From positions 248,001-312,000 of the forward strand of contig CAVSDH010000011.1 of the NCBI GenBank assembly GCA_963726765.1: a stretch of 64,000 nt of DNA. Direction: 5' to 3'. Source of the stretch: CAIWHR01 sp963726765. GTDB lineage: Bacteria > Pseudomonadota > Gammaproteobacteria > Burkholderiales > Casimicrobiaceae. Under the pieces are notes generated by a model that was not told the origin of the DNA, made no database searches, and saw nothing but the letters and a program-made list of their open reading frames with translations. Within the stretch, counting starts at the first letter, position 1. Each line of letters opens with the position of its first letter. The position numbers and the translations under genes were made by a program. Shown piece by piece: positions 1 through 9,219 of this stretch.

Positions 1-291
1 ATCGGTCCGCCACTCGCGTTCGTGCGACGGAACGATCGTGGCCCACCACGCGCACACGACGATGAACAAGCCGACAAAGGCCCAGCGCACGCGCGGCCGG
101 GGCGTGATCCACAGGGCCCAGATGCCGAGCGCCGCGAAGGCGACCGCCAGGGCAAGCCGCAGCCACGGAATCGGCAGATTCGAAAAATTGATCGCCAGCG
201 TCGCCCACAGGAGTACGACGGCCCGGCCGACGTGGCCGATTCCGCGAAGCACCCCCCCAACCACCTTTCGGAACCGATTCGCCAATGTCAC
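1..291 (-). CDS. DUF4105 (Lnb N-terminal periplasmic domain) family membrane protein, N-terminal part
   Basis: This is the N-terminal 97 residues of a gene that runs off the left edge. A GTG at 291 opens the frame just after an in-frame stop; a TTG two codons further in is an alternative. Three hydrophobic segments follow (about residues 18-34, 40-58 and 66-84). They end in a WWATIVPSHEREW motif, which is the hallmark junction between membrane anchor and periplasmic domain in the DUF4105/Lnb family. The catalytic-type domain itself lies outside the window. The function of bacterial members is not established. It lies 67 bp downstream of the ceramidase-like gene on the same strand, so co-transcription is likely. 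Confidence 0.65.
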   Translation of the reverse strand, partial: MTLANRFRKVVGGVLRGIGHVGRAVVLLWATLAINFSNLPIPWLRLALAVAFAALGIWALWITPRPRVRWAFVGLFIVVCAWWATIVPSHEREWRTD

Positions 292-358
292 ACCCGGTCG
301 CAATGGTGCGGCGTTCGATGACAGTCACCGGAATATCCGAACGATTGCCGCATATCCG

Positions 359-1126
359 TCAGGCCCCGACGCGCACGGTCCGTGCCGGCGCGCGCAGCGC
401 ATTCGCGATCGCCAGTCCGCCTGCCGCCGCCGCCAGATGCTTCAACATATGTCCTGCAAAGATTTCGCGGGTCGCATTCCACACGAATACGTCGCCGGCT
501 TCCGCGATCTTGGCCACGCCGTACCAGGCGATGAGCGCCCACCATGGAAAGGGATCGTGGCCCTTCCCGGTCAGACTCAACAGCAGAAGTATCGCGGCCA
601 TTCCGCCGAACTGGATCACCGCATAGAGTGAAAGGTCGCCGGTGATCTTCCAGTAGAAGACGCTCGCGGGTCCGACGATCAGCATCAGCAGCAGAATGGA
701 TCGGCCGGCTCGAATGCTGATGCGCTCGGCGAGCATTGCGCCGAACACGCCCGCGAAGACGACGGTCATCGGCAAGCGGTCGCCGACCAGCGTCTCGTTT
801 GTCGGGTTCCAGTGGTAATACGCCGACCCGAAACCGGTGAGGAGGAGCCCCCAAAACAACACGTGCAAGCTCTGCCGCACGACGGGCTCCAACGGCCGGT
901 ATCCCTGGCGCAACCGGAAAAGCCCGTAAAGACCGACGACCACGAAGGCGAGATTGGAGAGGACGTCGGCCGCATTCGGGATGCCGAGGAACGGCCGGTC
1001 GTCGGCGAACCTGTGATAACTCTCGGGCTGGGCGATGGCGGGCATGAACAGCCAGAAGGCGGCGCCGACGAGGAGCGTCACGACGACGTACAGTTCTTTC
1101 CGGGTCAATTCGCGATGCGACGTCAT
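359..1126 (-). CDS. Alkaline ceramidase / CREST-superfamily-like membrane protein
   Basis: A 255-residue protein with about seven hydrophobic helices. The region around residues 95-115 reads SAYYHWNP then GDRLPM, and the C-terminal part has a HMLKHL motif. This Ser / His / Asp / His-His arrangement is the signature of the CREST superfamily of membrane hydrolases, which includes alkaline ceramidases. The substrate in bacteria is not known; an amide-lipid hydrolase is an inference. I chose the ATG at 1126 because the reading frame upstream (to 1276) is proline- and arginine-rich without a plausible helix. It is followed closely by the DUF4105-type gene. Confidence 0.65.
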   Translation of the reverse strand: MTSHRELTRKELYVVVTLLVGAAFWLFMPAIAQPESYHRFADDRPFLGIPNAADVLSNLAFVVVGLYGLFRLRQGYRPLEPVVRQSLHVLFWGLLLTGFGSAYYHWNPTNETLVGDRLPMTVVFAGVFGAMLAERISIRAGRSILLLMLIVGPASVFYWKITGDLSLYAVIQFGGMAAILLLLSLTGKGHDPFPWWALIAWYGVAKIAEAGDVFVWNATREIFAGHMLKHLAAAAGGLAIANALRAPARTVRVGA

Positions 1127-1276
1127 GGGGGAGCTGCTTTGCAAGGGTTCGACGGTCTGGATTGGCAGTGTCGCGCGGGTCACGGGGTCGTACGCCAGGG
1201 TGGGTGGCGGCGCCGCGCCCGGCCGGGCGCTTCGGAGATCGAAACCCAAGGTTACGTCCTTATGGGGGCCCCGCAC

Positions 1277-1305
1277 AACAAAACGCCGACCTCACGAGTC
1301 GGCGC
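1277..1305 (-). terminator. Rho-independent terminator of the tRNA-Ala gene
   Basis: On the minus strand, downstream of the tRNA 3' end, a 7-bp stem (GTCGGCG pairing with CGCCGAC, plus strand 1284-1290 with 1298-1304) with a 7-nt loop is followed by GTTTTGTTG. The stem plus U-rich tail fits an intrinsic terminator. It lies 28 bases beyond the CCA end. Confidence 0.75.
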
Positions 1306-1332
1306 GATGCTTCGGAAATATCCTAGAAATCG

Positions 1333-1408
<76 letters not shown>

Positions 1409-1420
1409 ACGAAGGGCGGA

Positions 1421-1450
1421 ATTATAGCGGGAACGGCCCCCTCCCGTAAA
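1421..1450 (-). promoter_or_regulatory. Promoter of tRNA-Ala(CGC)
   Basis: The minus strand has a perfect -10 TATAAT (plus-strand ATTATA at 1421-1426) 12 bases upstream of the mature tRNA 5' end. An 18-base spacer separates it from a weak -35 TTTACG (1445-1450). The region between -10 and the tRNA is GC-rich (CCGCCC), like discriminators of stringently controlled stable-RNA promoters; that regulation is an inference. Confidence 0.65.
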
Positions 1451-1534
1451 CTTGGGAATGGGTGCGCGACCAAAGGGGTGGAAATCCGCCCAGGCAGCGT
1501 CATATAAGGAAGCCCGGTCCCCGAAAACTACGCC

Positions 1535-2461
1535 ATGAGCCACCTGATCGCGCTCATCGAGCACTACGGCCTCGCCTTCGTGTTCATCAACGTCCTGTTG
1601 CTGCAGGCGGGACTGCCGGTGCCCGCCTACCCGACGCTGATCGTCACCGGCGCCCTCGCCGCGCGCAGCCCGTACACCCTGCCCGGTCTCGTCGCGACCG
1701 CAGTCGCCGCGTCCGTCGTCGCCGACATCGGGTGGTACCTGACCGGCCGGCGCCTGGGCGGCCGCGTGCTGAGGACGCTGTGCCGGATATCGCTGTCACC
1801 GGATTCGTGCGTGCGCCAGACCGAATCGATCTTCACGCGCTGGGGTGCGCGATCGCTGACGGTCGCCAAGTTCATTCCGGGGTTCGCGTCCGTTGCGACG
1901 GCCATGGCGGGCATCGTCCGCCTGTCGCCGTGGCGCTTCCTGCTGTTCGATGCGATCGGCGCGGCGTTGTGGTCAGGCGTGGCGATCGCGCTCGGATACG
2001 TCTTCCGCAACGCGGTCAACGACGTGCTGGACGTGCTCTCGGCGCTGGGCCGGATCGGTCTCGCGGTGATCGTCGCCGCGTTCGTCATCTATGTTTTCGT
2101 GAAGTGGGTGCAGCGCCAGCGCTTCATTCGCCAGTTGAAGATGGACCGCGTGACGGTGCAGGAGCTGCGCGACCTCGTGCGAGCCGGAGAGCCGACGACA
2201 GTGGTCGACGTGCGCTCGCCGATGTCGCAGTCGGTCACCGGCCGCATACCCGGCGCGATCACGGTCGACGTCACCAACATGCAGCTCGAGCTGCTCGCGA
2301 TTTCGCCGACGACCGAGGTCATCGTCTACTGCGCGTGCCCGAACGAGGCGTCGGCCGTGAAGGTCGCCCAGGCGCTGAAGCAGCGGGGATTCCGGCGCGT
2401 GCGCCCGCTCATCGGCGGCATCGACGCCTGGATCGACGCCGGCCACGACGTCGAGCGCTGA
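1535..2461 (+). CDS. DedA-family membrane protein fused to a rhodanese domain
   Basis: 308 residues in two parts. Residues 1-190 are a DedA/VTT-type membrane domain: a re-entrant LPVPAYP segment near residues 28-36, then a region with GxxxA-rich helices and the KFIPGFASVA motif typical of DedA. Residues about 208-300 form a rhodanese fold with VVDVRSP and a C-terminal loop VYCACPNEAS that contains the putative active-site cysteine near residue 267. DedA proteins are linked to lipid scrambling and envelope homeostasis; the rhodanese part may move sulfur or act in thiol chemistry on the cytosolic face. This fusion is common in beta- and gammaproteobacteria. It stands alone between the tRNA and ridA. 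Confidence 0.85.
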   Translation: MSHLIALIEHYGLAFVFINVLLLQAGLPVPAYPTLIVTGALAARSPYTLPGLVATAVAASVVADIGWYLTGRRLGGRVLRTLCRISLSPDSCVRQTESIFTRWGARSLTVAKFIPGFASVATAMAGIVRLSPWRFLLFDAIGAALWSGVAIALGYVFRNAVNDVLDVLSALGRIGLAVIVAAFVIYVFVKWVQRQRFIRQLKMDRVTVQELRDLVRAGEPTTVVDVRSPMSQSVTGRIPGAITVDVTNMQLELLAISPTTEVIVYCACPNEASAVKVAQALKQRGFRRVRPLIGGIDAWIDAGHDVER

Positions 2462-2730
2462 GCTACGCGCTCGCGAGCGCTGCTTCCCGCGCCGGCATCG
2501 ACGCGCTGCCGGGCCGACCATCGCGCCCGACACGATCGAGACCGCGGTTGCGGCAACCTTGGTCATGCGCGGACGCCCGGCCGACCGGCGCTCGGCGCGG
2601 GTCGCGGCGATCATGATCCGCGTGCCCATCAGCAGGCAATTGCCGAAATAGTCGCGCCAGCGAAACGTCCGGGCAGGAACGACGCCTGCGCGAACTTGCT
2701 ACACTCGGCGGCAAGAAGGAGGTCCCAGAC

Positions 2731-3123
2731 ATGACCCGGAAAGTCATCGAAACCCCGGACGCCCCGAAGGCGATCGGCCCGTATTCACAGGCGATAGAGG
2801 CCGGCGGCACGGTCTACCTGTCCGGCCAGATCGGCCTCGATCCCGCCACCGGGCAGATGGTCGAGGGCACGGAAGCGCAGGCGCATCGCGTGCTGCAGAA
2901 CCTGCGTGCCGTCGCGCGCGCCGCGGGCGGCGACCTCGACGCCATCGTCAAGATCACGCTGCTGCTCGCCGACATGGCCGACTTCGTGCAGGTCAACGAG
3001 ATCATGACGCAGTACTTCAAGCCGCCGTACCCGGCGCGCGCGACCTACCAGGTCGCGGCGCTGCCCAAAGGCGGGCGGGTCGAAGTCGAAGGCGTAATGG
3101 TCCTGCGCGCTGCGGGGGGCTGA
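2731..3123 (+). CDS. ridA: RidA family reactive-intermediate deaminase
   Basis: 130 residues, the normal length for RidA/YjgF. Family features are visible: IGPYSQA near residue 13, SGQIGLDP near residue 31, the central QNLRAV helix, and PARATYQVAALPKGGRVEVE near the C-terminus with the substrate-binding Arg. RidA hydrolyses 2-aminoacrylate and other reactive enamines/imines in the cytosol. A strong AAGGAGGT ribosome site lies seven bases upstream of the ATG, and a TACACT -10-like hexamer sits near 2700. It precedes recG by 13 bp. Confidence 0.9.
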   Translation: MTRKVIETPDAPKAIGPYSQAIEAGGTVYLSGQIGLDPATGQMVEGTEAQAHRVLQNLRAVARAAGGDLDAIVKITLLLADMADFVQVNEIMTQYFKPPYPARATYQVAALPKGGRVEVEGVMVLRAAGG

Positions 3124-3136
3124 CGCGAGGTCCGAC

Positions 3137-5221
3137 GTGGCGCGCAAGGAAGCTCCGCGCGAGCCACGCCAAAAGGCCGGCGCGGCGCTGGCCGACAAGC
3201 TGGCGCGGCTCGGCGTCACCCGCGACGCCGATCTCGTCCTGCACCTTCCGCTGCGCTACGAGGATCACACCCGGCTCGTTCCCCTCGCGGCGCTGCAGCC
3301 CGGGATCGAGCAGCAGGCCGAGGGCACGGTGGTCAACGTCGACATCCAGTATCGGCCGCGACGTCAGCTCGTGTGCGTGCTGGAAGATGGCGACGACGAT
3401 GCCGGCGGGCGCGCGCAGCTCGTGCTCCGGTTTTTCCATTTCTATCCGAACCAGCAGAAGGCGCTGGCCACCGGGCGCCGCGTGCGCGTGTTCGGCGAAG
3501 TGCGCGACGGTCACTTCGGACGCGAGATCGTCCATCCCCAATTCGTGGTCGTCGAACGAGGAACCGCACTGCCGGATCGACTGACGCCCGTCTATCCGAC
3601 CACGGCCGGGCTCGCTCAGGAGACGCTGCGCAAGGTCGTTGCGCGGACTCTCGCGTCGGATCCCGCGCTGACGGCGGAGACGCTTCCGGAGCGGCTCGTT
3701 TCGCGCCGACACCTGTGGAAATTCGGCGACGCGCTTCGCTTCCTGCACGCGCCTCCGCCGCGACTTTCACCGCTCACGCAGCGCGCGCTCGAGGCACGCA
3801 CGCATCCGGCCTGGACCCGGTTGAAGTACGACGAGCTCCTCGCCCAGCAGCTTTCGCTGAAGGCGCACCGGATGGCACGCGCGGCAAAGCACGCTCCGGT
3901 GCTGACGGGCACCGGCGCGCTGACCGGGGCACTGCGGGCGCGGATCCCGTTCAAGCTGACGCGTGCGCAGGAGCGCGTGTGGCGCGAGATCAGCCACGAC
4001 CTCAAGCGCGCGATGCCCATGCAGCGCCTGCTGCAGGGCGACGTCGGCAGCGGAAAGACGATCGTCGCCGCGCTGGCCGCGCTGCAGGCGATCGAGTCCG
4101 GCCGCCAGGTCGCATTCATGGCGCCCACGGAGATCCTTGCCGAGCAGCACTACCGCAAGCTCGCGCACTGGCTGGAGGCGCTGCCGATCAGGATCGCGTG
4201 GCTCACCGGAAGCCTGCCGGCCAGGCAGCGCAAGGCGGCGCTGCAGGCGATCGGGAGCGGCGACGCGATGCTCGCGATCGGCACCCACGCGCTGTTCGAG
4301 GACGACGTCGAATTGCCGCGGTTGGGGCTCGCGATCGTCGACGAGCAGCACCGCTTCGGCGTCGCGCAGCGCTTGAAGCTGCGCGGCAAGGCGATGGGCG
4401 AAGCGCACCAGCTGATGATGAGCGCGACGCCGATCCCGCGCACGCTCGCGATGACGTTCTACGCCGACCTCGACGTGTCGGTGTTAGACGAGATGCCGCC
4501 CGGGCGCACGCCGGTCGTCACCCACCTCGTCAACAACAAGCGAAGACCGGAGGTCGTCCAGCGGATCCGCGCGGCCTGCGCCGACGGGCGGCAGGCGTAC
4601 TGGGTATGCCCGCTGATCGAGGAATCGGAGAAGCTCGAGCTGCAGACGGCCGTCGCCCTGCACGCCGAGCTCACCGCGGCAATGCCCGAGTTCAAGGTCG
4701 GATTGCTGCACGGCCGCATGAAGCCGGACGAAAAGGCGGCCGCGATGGCCGAATTCGTCGCCGGCAGGCTCGAGGTCCTGGTGGCGACGACGGTGATCGA
4801 GGTAGGGGTGGACGTGCCGAATGCGACGTTGATGGCGATCGAGCACGCCGAGCGATTCGGGCTCGCGCAGCTGCACCAGCTGCGGGGTCGCGTCGGTCGC
4901 GGTGCGGCCGAAAGCACCTGCTACCTGCTGTTCGAGGAGCCGCTGACGGAGACCGCAAAGGCCAGGCTCAAGGTGATCTACGAGTCGGGCGACGGCTTCG
5001 AGATCGCCCGCCAGGACCTCCTGATCCGCGGCCCCGGCGAGTTTCTCGGTGCCCGGCAATCCGGAGTGCCGCTGCTGCGCTTCGCGGATCTCGAGCGCGA
5101 CGTCGCGCTGATCGAGCAGGCACGCGACGACGCCGAGCTGTTGTTGCAGTCGGAACCGGTCGCTGCGGGCGCGCATCTTGCTCGCTGGCTGGGCGGAAAA
5201 GCCGAGTTCATCAAGGCCTGA
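3137..5221 (+). CDS. recG: ATP-dependent DNA helicase RecG
   Basis: 694 residues starting at GTG 3137. An N-terminal OB-fold wedge domain (about residues 50-150) binds branched DNA. The superfamily-2 motor follows: Walker A GDVGSGKT near residue 302, DEQH box near residue 402, SATPIPRT near residue 430, and QLRGRVGRG near residue 580. The C-terminal TRG region, with QDLLIRGPGEFLG and QSGVPLLR, couples ATP hydrolysis to fork regression. RecG reverses stalled replication forks and migrates Holliday junctions. The length is typical and there is no break. Confidence 0.96.
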   Translation: MARKEAPREPRQKAGAALADKLARLGVTRDADLVLHLPLRYEDHTRLVPLAALQPGIEQQAEGTVVNVDIQYRPRRQLVCVLEDGDDDAGGRAQLVLRFFHFYPNQQKALATGRRVRVFGEVRDGHFGREIVHPQFVVVERGTALPDRLTPVYPTTAGLAQETLRKVVARTLASDPALTAETLPERLVSRRHLWKFGDALRFLHAPPPRLSPLTQRALEARTHPAWTRLKYDELLAQQLSLKAHRMARAAKHAPVLTGTGALTGALRARIPFKLTRAQERVWREISHDLKRAMPMQRLLQGDVGSGKTIVAALAALQAIESGRQVAFMAPTEILAEQHYRKLAHWLEALPIRIAWLTGSLPARQRKAALQAIGSGDAMLAIGTHALFEDDVELPRLGLAIVDEQHRFGVAQRLKLRGKAMGEAHQLMMSATPIPRTLAMTFYADLDVSVLDEMPPGRTPVVTHLVNNKRRPEVVQRIRAACADGRQAYWVCPLIEESEKLELQTAVALHAELTAAMPEFKVGLLHGRMKPDEKAAAMAEFVAGRLEVLVATTVIEVGVDVPNATLMAIEHAERFGLAQLHQLRGRVGRGAAESTCYLLFEEPLTETAKARLKVIYESGDGFEIARQDLLIRGPGEFLGARQSGVPLLRFADLERDVALIEQARDDAELLLQSEPVAAGAHLARWLGGKAEFIKA

Positions 5222-5311
5222 CGGGCGCCCGCGATGGGCGGAATCGGGCCGAAAAGGAGTCTTTTTCGACCGAAATCAAGATCTTGCGCATTTGCGCCTG
5301 CGCGAGTAGGC

Positions 5312-5317
5312 TAAAAT
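5312..5317 (+). promoter_or_regulatory. Putative -10 element upstream of hemA
   Basis: TAAAAT lies 32 bases before the hemA ATG in a short AT-richer stretch between recG and hemA. A convincing -35 at 17 bases is not present; TTGC-containing hexamers occur at non-ideal spacing. No Shine-Dalgarno match is visible before the ATG. Confidence 0.35.
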
Positions 5318-5349
5318 GCTGCCAGCATAGCCTGCCCCCGACCCGGACC

Positions 5350-6606
5350 ATGTCCCTTTTCGCCCTAGGCCTCAACCACGCTACCGCGCCGCTCGACGTG
5401 CGGGAGCAGGTCGCCTTCTCGCCGGAGGCGCTCGGTCATGCGCTGCGCGACTTGCTGACCCGGCCGACGGTCAAGGAAGCGGCCATCCTGTCGACCTGCA
5501 ACCGGACCGAGCTCTACGTGCGCGGGCCGGAGGCGCAGCCCGTGGTCGCGTGGCTCGAGGATTTCCACCGGGTGCCCAAGGACTCGCTGGCGCCCTACAT
5601 CTACACCCTGCCGCGCGAACAGGCGGTGAGGCACGCGTTCCGTGTCGCGTCCGGCCTCGATTCGATGGTGCTGGGCGAGCCGCAGATCCTGGGCCAGATG
5701 AAGCAGGCGGTGCGCCACGCCGAATCTGCGGGGGCACTGGGCCTCGTGCTCAACCGCCTGTTCCAGCGAACGTTCGCCGTCGCCAAGGACGTGCGCACCC
5801 AGACCGACATCGGCAGCGCGTCGATCTCGATGGCAGCGGCGTCGGTGAAGCTCGCCGAGCGGATCTTCCCGTCGATCGGCGAGCAGCGGCTCCTGCTGAT
5901 CGGCGCCGGCGAGATGATCGACCTGACCGCGACGCACTTTGCGGCGCGCAATCCGAAATCGATCACGATCGCCAACCGCACGCTCGAGCGCGGCAAGGAG
6001 CTCGCGGCGCGCTTCAAGGCCGAGGCGATCACGCTGAACGAGATGCCCGACCGGCTGCCCGAGTTCGACATCATCGTCACCTGCACGGCGAGCACGCTGC
6101 CGATCCTCGGCAAGGGGCTGCTGGAGCGCGTCGTCAAGGCGCGGCGCCACGCGCCGGTGTTCATCGTCGACCTCGCGGTGCCGCGCGACGTCGAGCCGGA
6201 GGCGGCGGAGCTCGACGACGTGTTCCTGTACAGCGTCGACGACCTCGCGAACATCGTCAAGGACAACCTGCAGATCCGCAAGGAAGCGGTGGCGCAGGCC
6301 GAGGAGCTGATCGCCGCGCAGGCCGAGAGCTTCCTGCGCTGGCTCGAAGGACGCACCGTGGTGCCGACCATCACCGCGCTGCACGGTCACCACGACCGGC
6401 TGCGCGCGGCCGAGCTCGAGCGGGCGCGGAAATCGCTCGCCAACGGCGCCGCGCCCGAGCAGGTGCTGGAAGCGCTCGCTCGCGGCCTCACCAACAAGTT
6501 TTTGCACGCGCCGACGCAGGCGCTCAATCAGGCGGGCGACGCGGAGCGGGCCGAGCTGGTCGCGATGTTCGAGCACATCTACCGTCTGCCCGGCGAAGGG
6601 CAGTAG
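5350..6606 (+). CDS. hemA: Glutamyl-tRNA reductase
   Basis: 418 residues. It reduces glutamyl-tRNA(Glu) to glutamate-1-semialdehyde with NADPH, the first committed step of C5-pathway haem biosynthesis. Visible features are GLNHATAPLDVRE at residue 7, the catalytic cysteine in STCNRTELY (Cys50), SGLDSMVLGEPQILGQ near residue 103, the nucleotide-binding GAGEMIDLTA near residue 182, and a C-terminal helical dimerisation domain. The chosen ATG at 5350 begins directly at the conserved N-terminus; the open frame upstream is only the recG shadow. It heads the gene order hemA-prfA-(GNAT)-prmC seen in many proteobacteria. Confidence 0.96.
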   Translation: MSLFALGLNHATAPLDVREQVAFSPEALGHALRDLLTRPTVKEAAILSTCNRTELYVRGPEAQPVVAWLEDFHRVPKDSLAPYIYTLPREQAVRHAFRVASGLDSMVLGEPQILGQMKQAVRHAESAGALGLVLNRLFQRTFAVAKDVRTQTDIGSASISMAAASVKLAERIFPSIGEQRLLLIGAGEMIDLTATHFAARNPKSITIANRTLERGKELAARFKAEAITLNEMPDRLPEFDIIVTCTASTLPILGKGLLERVVKARRHAPVFIVDLAVPRDVEPEAAELDDVFLYSVDDLANIVKDNLQIRKEAVAQAEELIAAQAESFLRWLEGRTVVPTITALHGHHDRLRAAELERARKSLANGAAPEQVLEALARGLTNKFLHAPTQALNQAGDAERAELVAMFEHIYRLPGEGQ

Positions 6607-6705
6607 CCCCGTCCCCAAACGCGTTGCCCGGGCCGGCAATCCCGTCATGCCGGCTGCCCGTCATCACGCGCCGTGGCGCACCTACGTTGCGGCTAGAATT
6701 CGCGG

Positions 6706-7785
6706 ATGAAGCCTTCGCTGCAATTGAAGCTCGACCAGCTTTCGCTGCGCCTCGACGAACTCGACGCGATCCTCTCTGCCGAGGACGCGACGCGCGATCT
6801 CGACCGCTATCGTGCGCTGACCAGGGAGCACGCTGAAATAGGGCCGGTGGTCGCGCGCTTTCGCGAATATCTCGCGGCGGAGCACGATCTCGTGACGGCC
6901 GACGAGATCGCGCAGGACCCGGGGATGCGCGCGTTTGCCGAGGAGGAGCGCATCGCGGCCACCGGGAAGATGACGACGCTTGCCGCGGATCTGCAGCAAA
7001 TGCTGCTGCCCAGGGACCCGAACGACGACCGCAACGTGTTTCTCGAAATTCGCGCCGGCACCGGTGGCGACGAGTCGGCGCTGTTCGCCGGCAGTCTGTT
7101 CAGGATGTATACCCGATTCGCCGAGCGCAGCCGCTGGCAGGTCGAGATCGTGTCGGCGTCCTCGTCCGAGCTCGGCGGGTACAAGGAAGTGATCGTGCGC
7201 ATCGCGGGACAGGGCGCCTATTCGAAGCTCAAGTTCGAATCGGGCGGACATCGCGTGCAGCGCGTGCCGGAAACGGAAGCGCAGGGTCGCATCCACACTT
7301 CCGCGTGCACGGTTGCGGTGCTGCCGGAAGCCGATCCGATCGCGGACATCACGATCAATCCGGCGGAACTGCGCATCGACACGTTCCGCGCGTCCGGCGC
7401 CGGCGGCCAGCACGTCAACAAGACGGACTCCGCAGTGCGCATCACGCATCTCCCGACGGGGCTCGTCGTCGAATGCCAGGATGACCGCTCCCAGCACCGC
7501 AACCGCGCGCAGGCGATGGCGGTGCTGGCGTCGAGGCTCCTCGACAGGGAGCGGTCGGAACGGCATGCGAAGGAGGCGGCACATCGGAAGAGCCTCGTCG
7601 GCTCGGGCGACCGCAGCGAGCGCATCCGCACCTACAACTTCCCGCAGGGCCGCGTCACGGACCACCGGATCAACCTCACGCTCTACAAGATCGACGCCAT
7701 CATGGACGGCGACCTTTCGGAACTCCTGGCCGCGCTGGCGCAGGAACATCAGGCCGAGCAGCTCGCGCAACTGGCGGACGCATGA
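6706..7785 (+). CDS. prfA: Peptide chain release factor 1
   Basis: 359 residues. RF1 recognises UAA and UAG and triggers release of the finished peptide. The GGQ motif sits in GAGGQHVNK at about residues 232-240. The class-I tripeptide region reads RVPET near residue 189, a PxT variant typical of RF1 rather than the SPF of RF2. The last codons overlap the next ATG (ATGA, 7782-7785), implying coupling with the GNAT gene. No Shine-Dalgarno is seen; a TAGAAT hexamer at 6694-6699 would place transcription initiation almost on the ATG. Confidence 0.96.
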   Translation: MKPSLQLKLDQLSLRLDELDAILSAEDATRDLDRYRALTREHAEIGPVVARFREYLAAEHDLVTADEIAQDPGMRAFAEEERIAATGKMTTLAADLQQMLLPRDPNDDRNVFLEIRAGTGGDESALFAGSLFRMYTRFAERSRWQVEIVSASSSELGGYKEVIVRIAGQGAYSKLKFESGGHRVQRVPETEAQGRIHTSACTVAVLPEADPIADITINPAELRIDTFRASGAGGQHVNKTDSAVRITHLPTGLVVECQDDRSQHRNRAQAMAVLASRLLDRERSERHAKEAAHRKSLVGSGDRSERIRTYNFPQGRVTDHRINLTLYKIDAIMDGDLSELLAALAQEHQAEQLAQLADA

Positions 7786-8352
7786 GCGGGCAGGACGCGG
7801 CCAACGGGCGGAGGCCGCGAGGAGCGATGAGCGCGCCGCCGCCCTGGATGCAGACGTTGCGCCTCGACCTGCGCGAGTTTGTCGCCGGCGATGCCGACGA
7901 CATCTGGCGACTCGACCAGGATCCGGCCGTGATGCGCTACATCGGAGACGGCAGGCCATCCACCCGCGCACGGGTCGCGGCGACGATGCAGCGCGTTCCG
8001 CGTATCTACAGGCTCTATCCCGGGCTCGGCACGTGGCGCGCGTCGCGCCGCGACACCGGCGCGTACATCGGGTGGTTCACGCTGAAATACATTCCCGACA
8101 CCGTCGAAGTGGAGGTGGGCTACCGCCTGCTTCGCGAGGCCTGGGGCAGGGGCTACGCGACCGAAGGCGCGCGCGAGCTCGTCCGCTACGGGTTCGACGC
8201 GGTCGGCCTCCACCGGATCATCGGCATCACTCATCCCGGACAACGTGGCGTCGCAGCGCGTGCTGATGAAGGCCGGGCTCGAGGAGGCGGGCTGGGGACG
8301 CTACTACGGTCGGAGACTGCGCGTTTTCGCGGCGAGCAATCCACAGTCGTGA
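7782..8352 (+). CDS. GNAT family N-acetyltransferase (RimJ-like), with a frameshift
   Basis: The open frame from 7782 encodes the first ~150 residues of a RimJ-type GNAT: LRLREF-like strand near residue 26, GRGYATEGARELVRYGFD (acetyl-CoA loop and helix), then GLHRIIGITHP. At 8238-8239 the frame must shift by one base. The alternative frame then continues DNVASQRVLMKAGLEEAG and ends at TGA 8350-8352, the expected GNAT C-terminus. One extra G in CCCGGAC explains the break. Without correction the frame runs on into prmC as a false 516-aa fusion. The true stop overlaps prmC's GTG (GTGA), which supports the corrected reading. The substrate is unknown. Confidence 0.7.
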
Positions 8353-9177
8353 CCGACGGATTGACGATCCGGCGTGCACAGGAAGGAAGCGGCCTCGTTC
8401 CGCTCGACGCACAGGTCCTGCTCGCGCACGCCCTGGGACGCGACCGGACCTGGCTCGCGGCGCATGCGGGCGAACTGCTGCCGCGCACCGCGGCCGACAC
8501 GTTCTTCGCGCTCGCGAAGCGCCGGCGCGATGGCGAACCGATCGCGTATCTGACGGGCTTTCGCGAGTTCTGGGGGCTGCCGCTCGCAGTGTCGCGTGCG
8601 GTGCTGATTCCGCGCCCGGAAACCGAGACGCTGGTCGAAGTCGCGCTGGCGCGGCTCCCGGCGGATCGCGACGTCGCGGTTCTCGATCTCGGTACGGGCA
8701 GCGGGGCGATTGCCCTGGCGATCGCGCGCGAGCGCCCGCGTGCGCGGGTCGTCGCCACGGACCTGTCCGCCGAGGCGCTTGCGGTCGCGCGCGCGAACGC
8801 GACGCGGCTCGGCATTTCCACCGTCGACTTCGTCTGCTCCGACTGGTACGCCGGACTGCCCGCGACTCGCTTCGACGTGATCGCGGCGAATCCACCGTAC
8901 GTCGAGCCGCAGGACCCGCACCTTGGCGAAGGCGACCTGCGATTCGAGCCGCGATCCGCGCTCACTCCCGGCGGAGATGGCCTTCGCGCGCTGCGCGACA
9001 TCGTCGGCGGCGCGCGTGCGCATCTGGTATCGGGCGGCACGCTCGCCGTCGAGCACGGCTACGACCAGTCGGACGCCGTGCGCGCGCTGTTCGCAGCGGC
9101 CGGTTTCGCCGACGTCGTGACCGCGCGTGACCTCTCGGGGACTAAGCCGCGTTGTCGCGGGCCGGTCGCCCCGCTGA
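8349..9177 (+). CDS. prmC: Release-factor glutamine methyltransferase PrmC (C-terminal frame break)
   Basis: PrmC methylates the GGQ glutamine of RF1/RF2 using SAM; here it follows prfA. The GTG at 8349 overlaps the corrected GNAT stop. Motifs: an N-terminal helical domain with AYLTGFREFWGL near residue 60, a SAM-binding VLDLGTGSGAIALA near residue 113, and the catalytic NPPY at residues 181-184. The open frame continues past the normal C-terminus into unrelated sequence. Skipping one A at 9144 restores SRVVAGRSPR and a TGA at 9175-9177, giving a normal length of about 275 residues. Either a one-base assembly error or a real change of the last ten residues. Confidence 0.85.
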
Positions 9178-9219
9178 CTCACGCAGCCGCGGACATTTCC
9201 GGGTTCGCGCGCACCGCGC

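Noticed and set aside
2463..2810. Minus-strand ORF between DedA-rhodanese and ridA
   Set aside because: Overlaps the ridA start and has no domain or ribosome site; the 269-bp space shows nothing else.
5246..5266. CGAAAA ... TTTTCG inverted repeat after recG as a terminator
   Set aside because: AT-only stem of six bases, too weak for an intrinsic terminator and within the hemA upstream region.
3373..6606. 1077-residue forward open frame across recG and hemA
   Set aside because: Only its last 418 residues are hemA; the rest is an Arg/Gly-rich shadow of recG without domain content.
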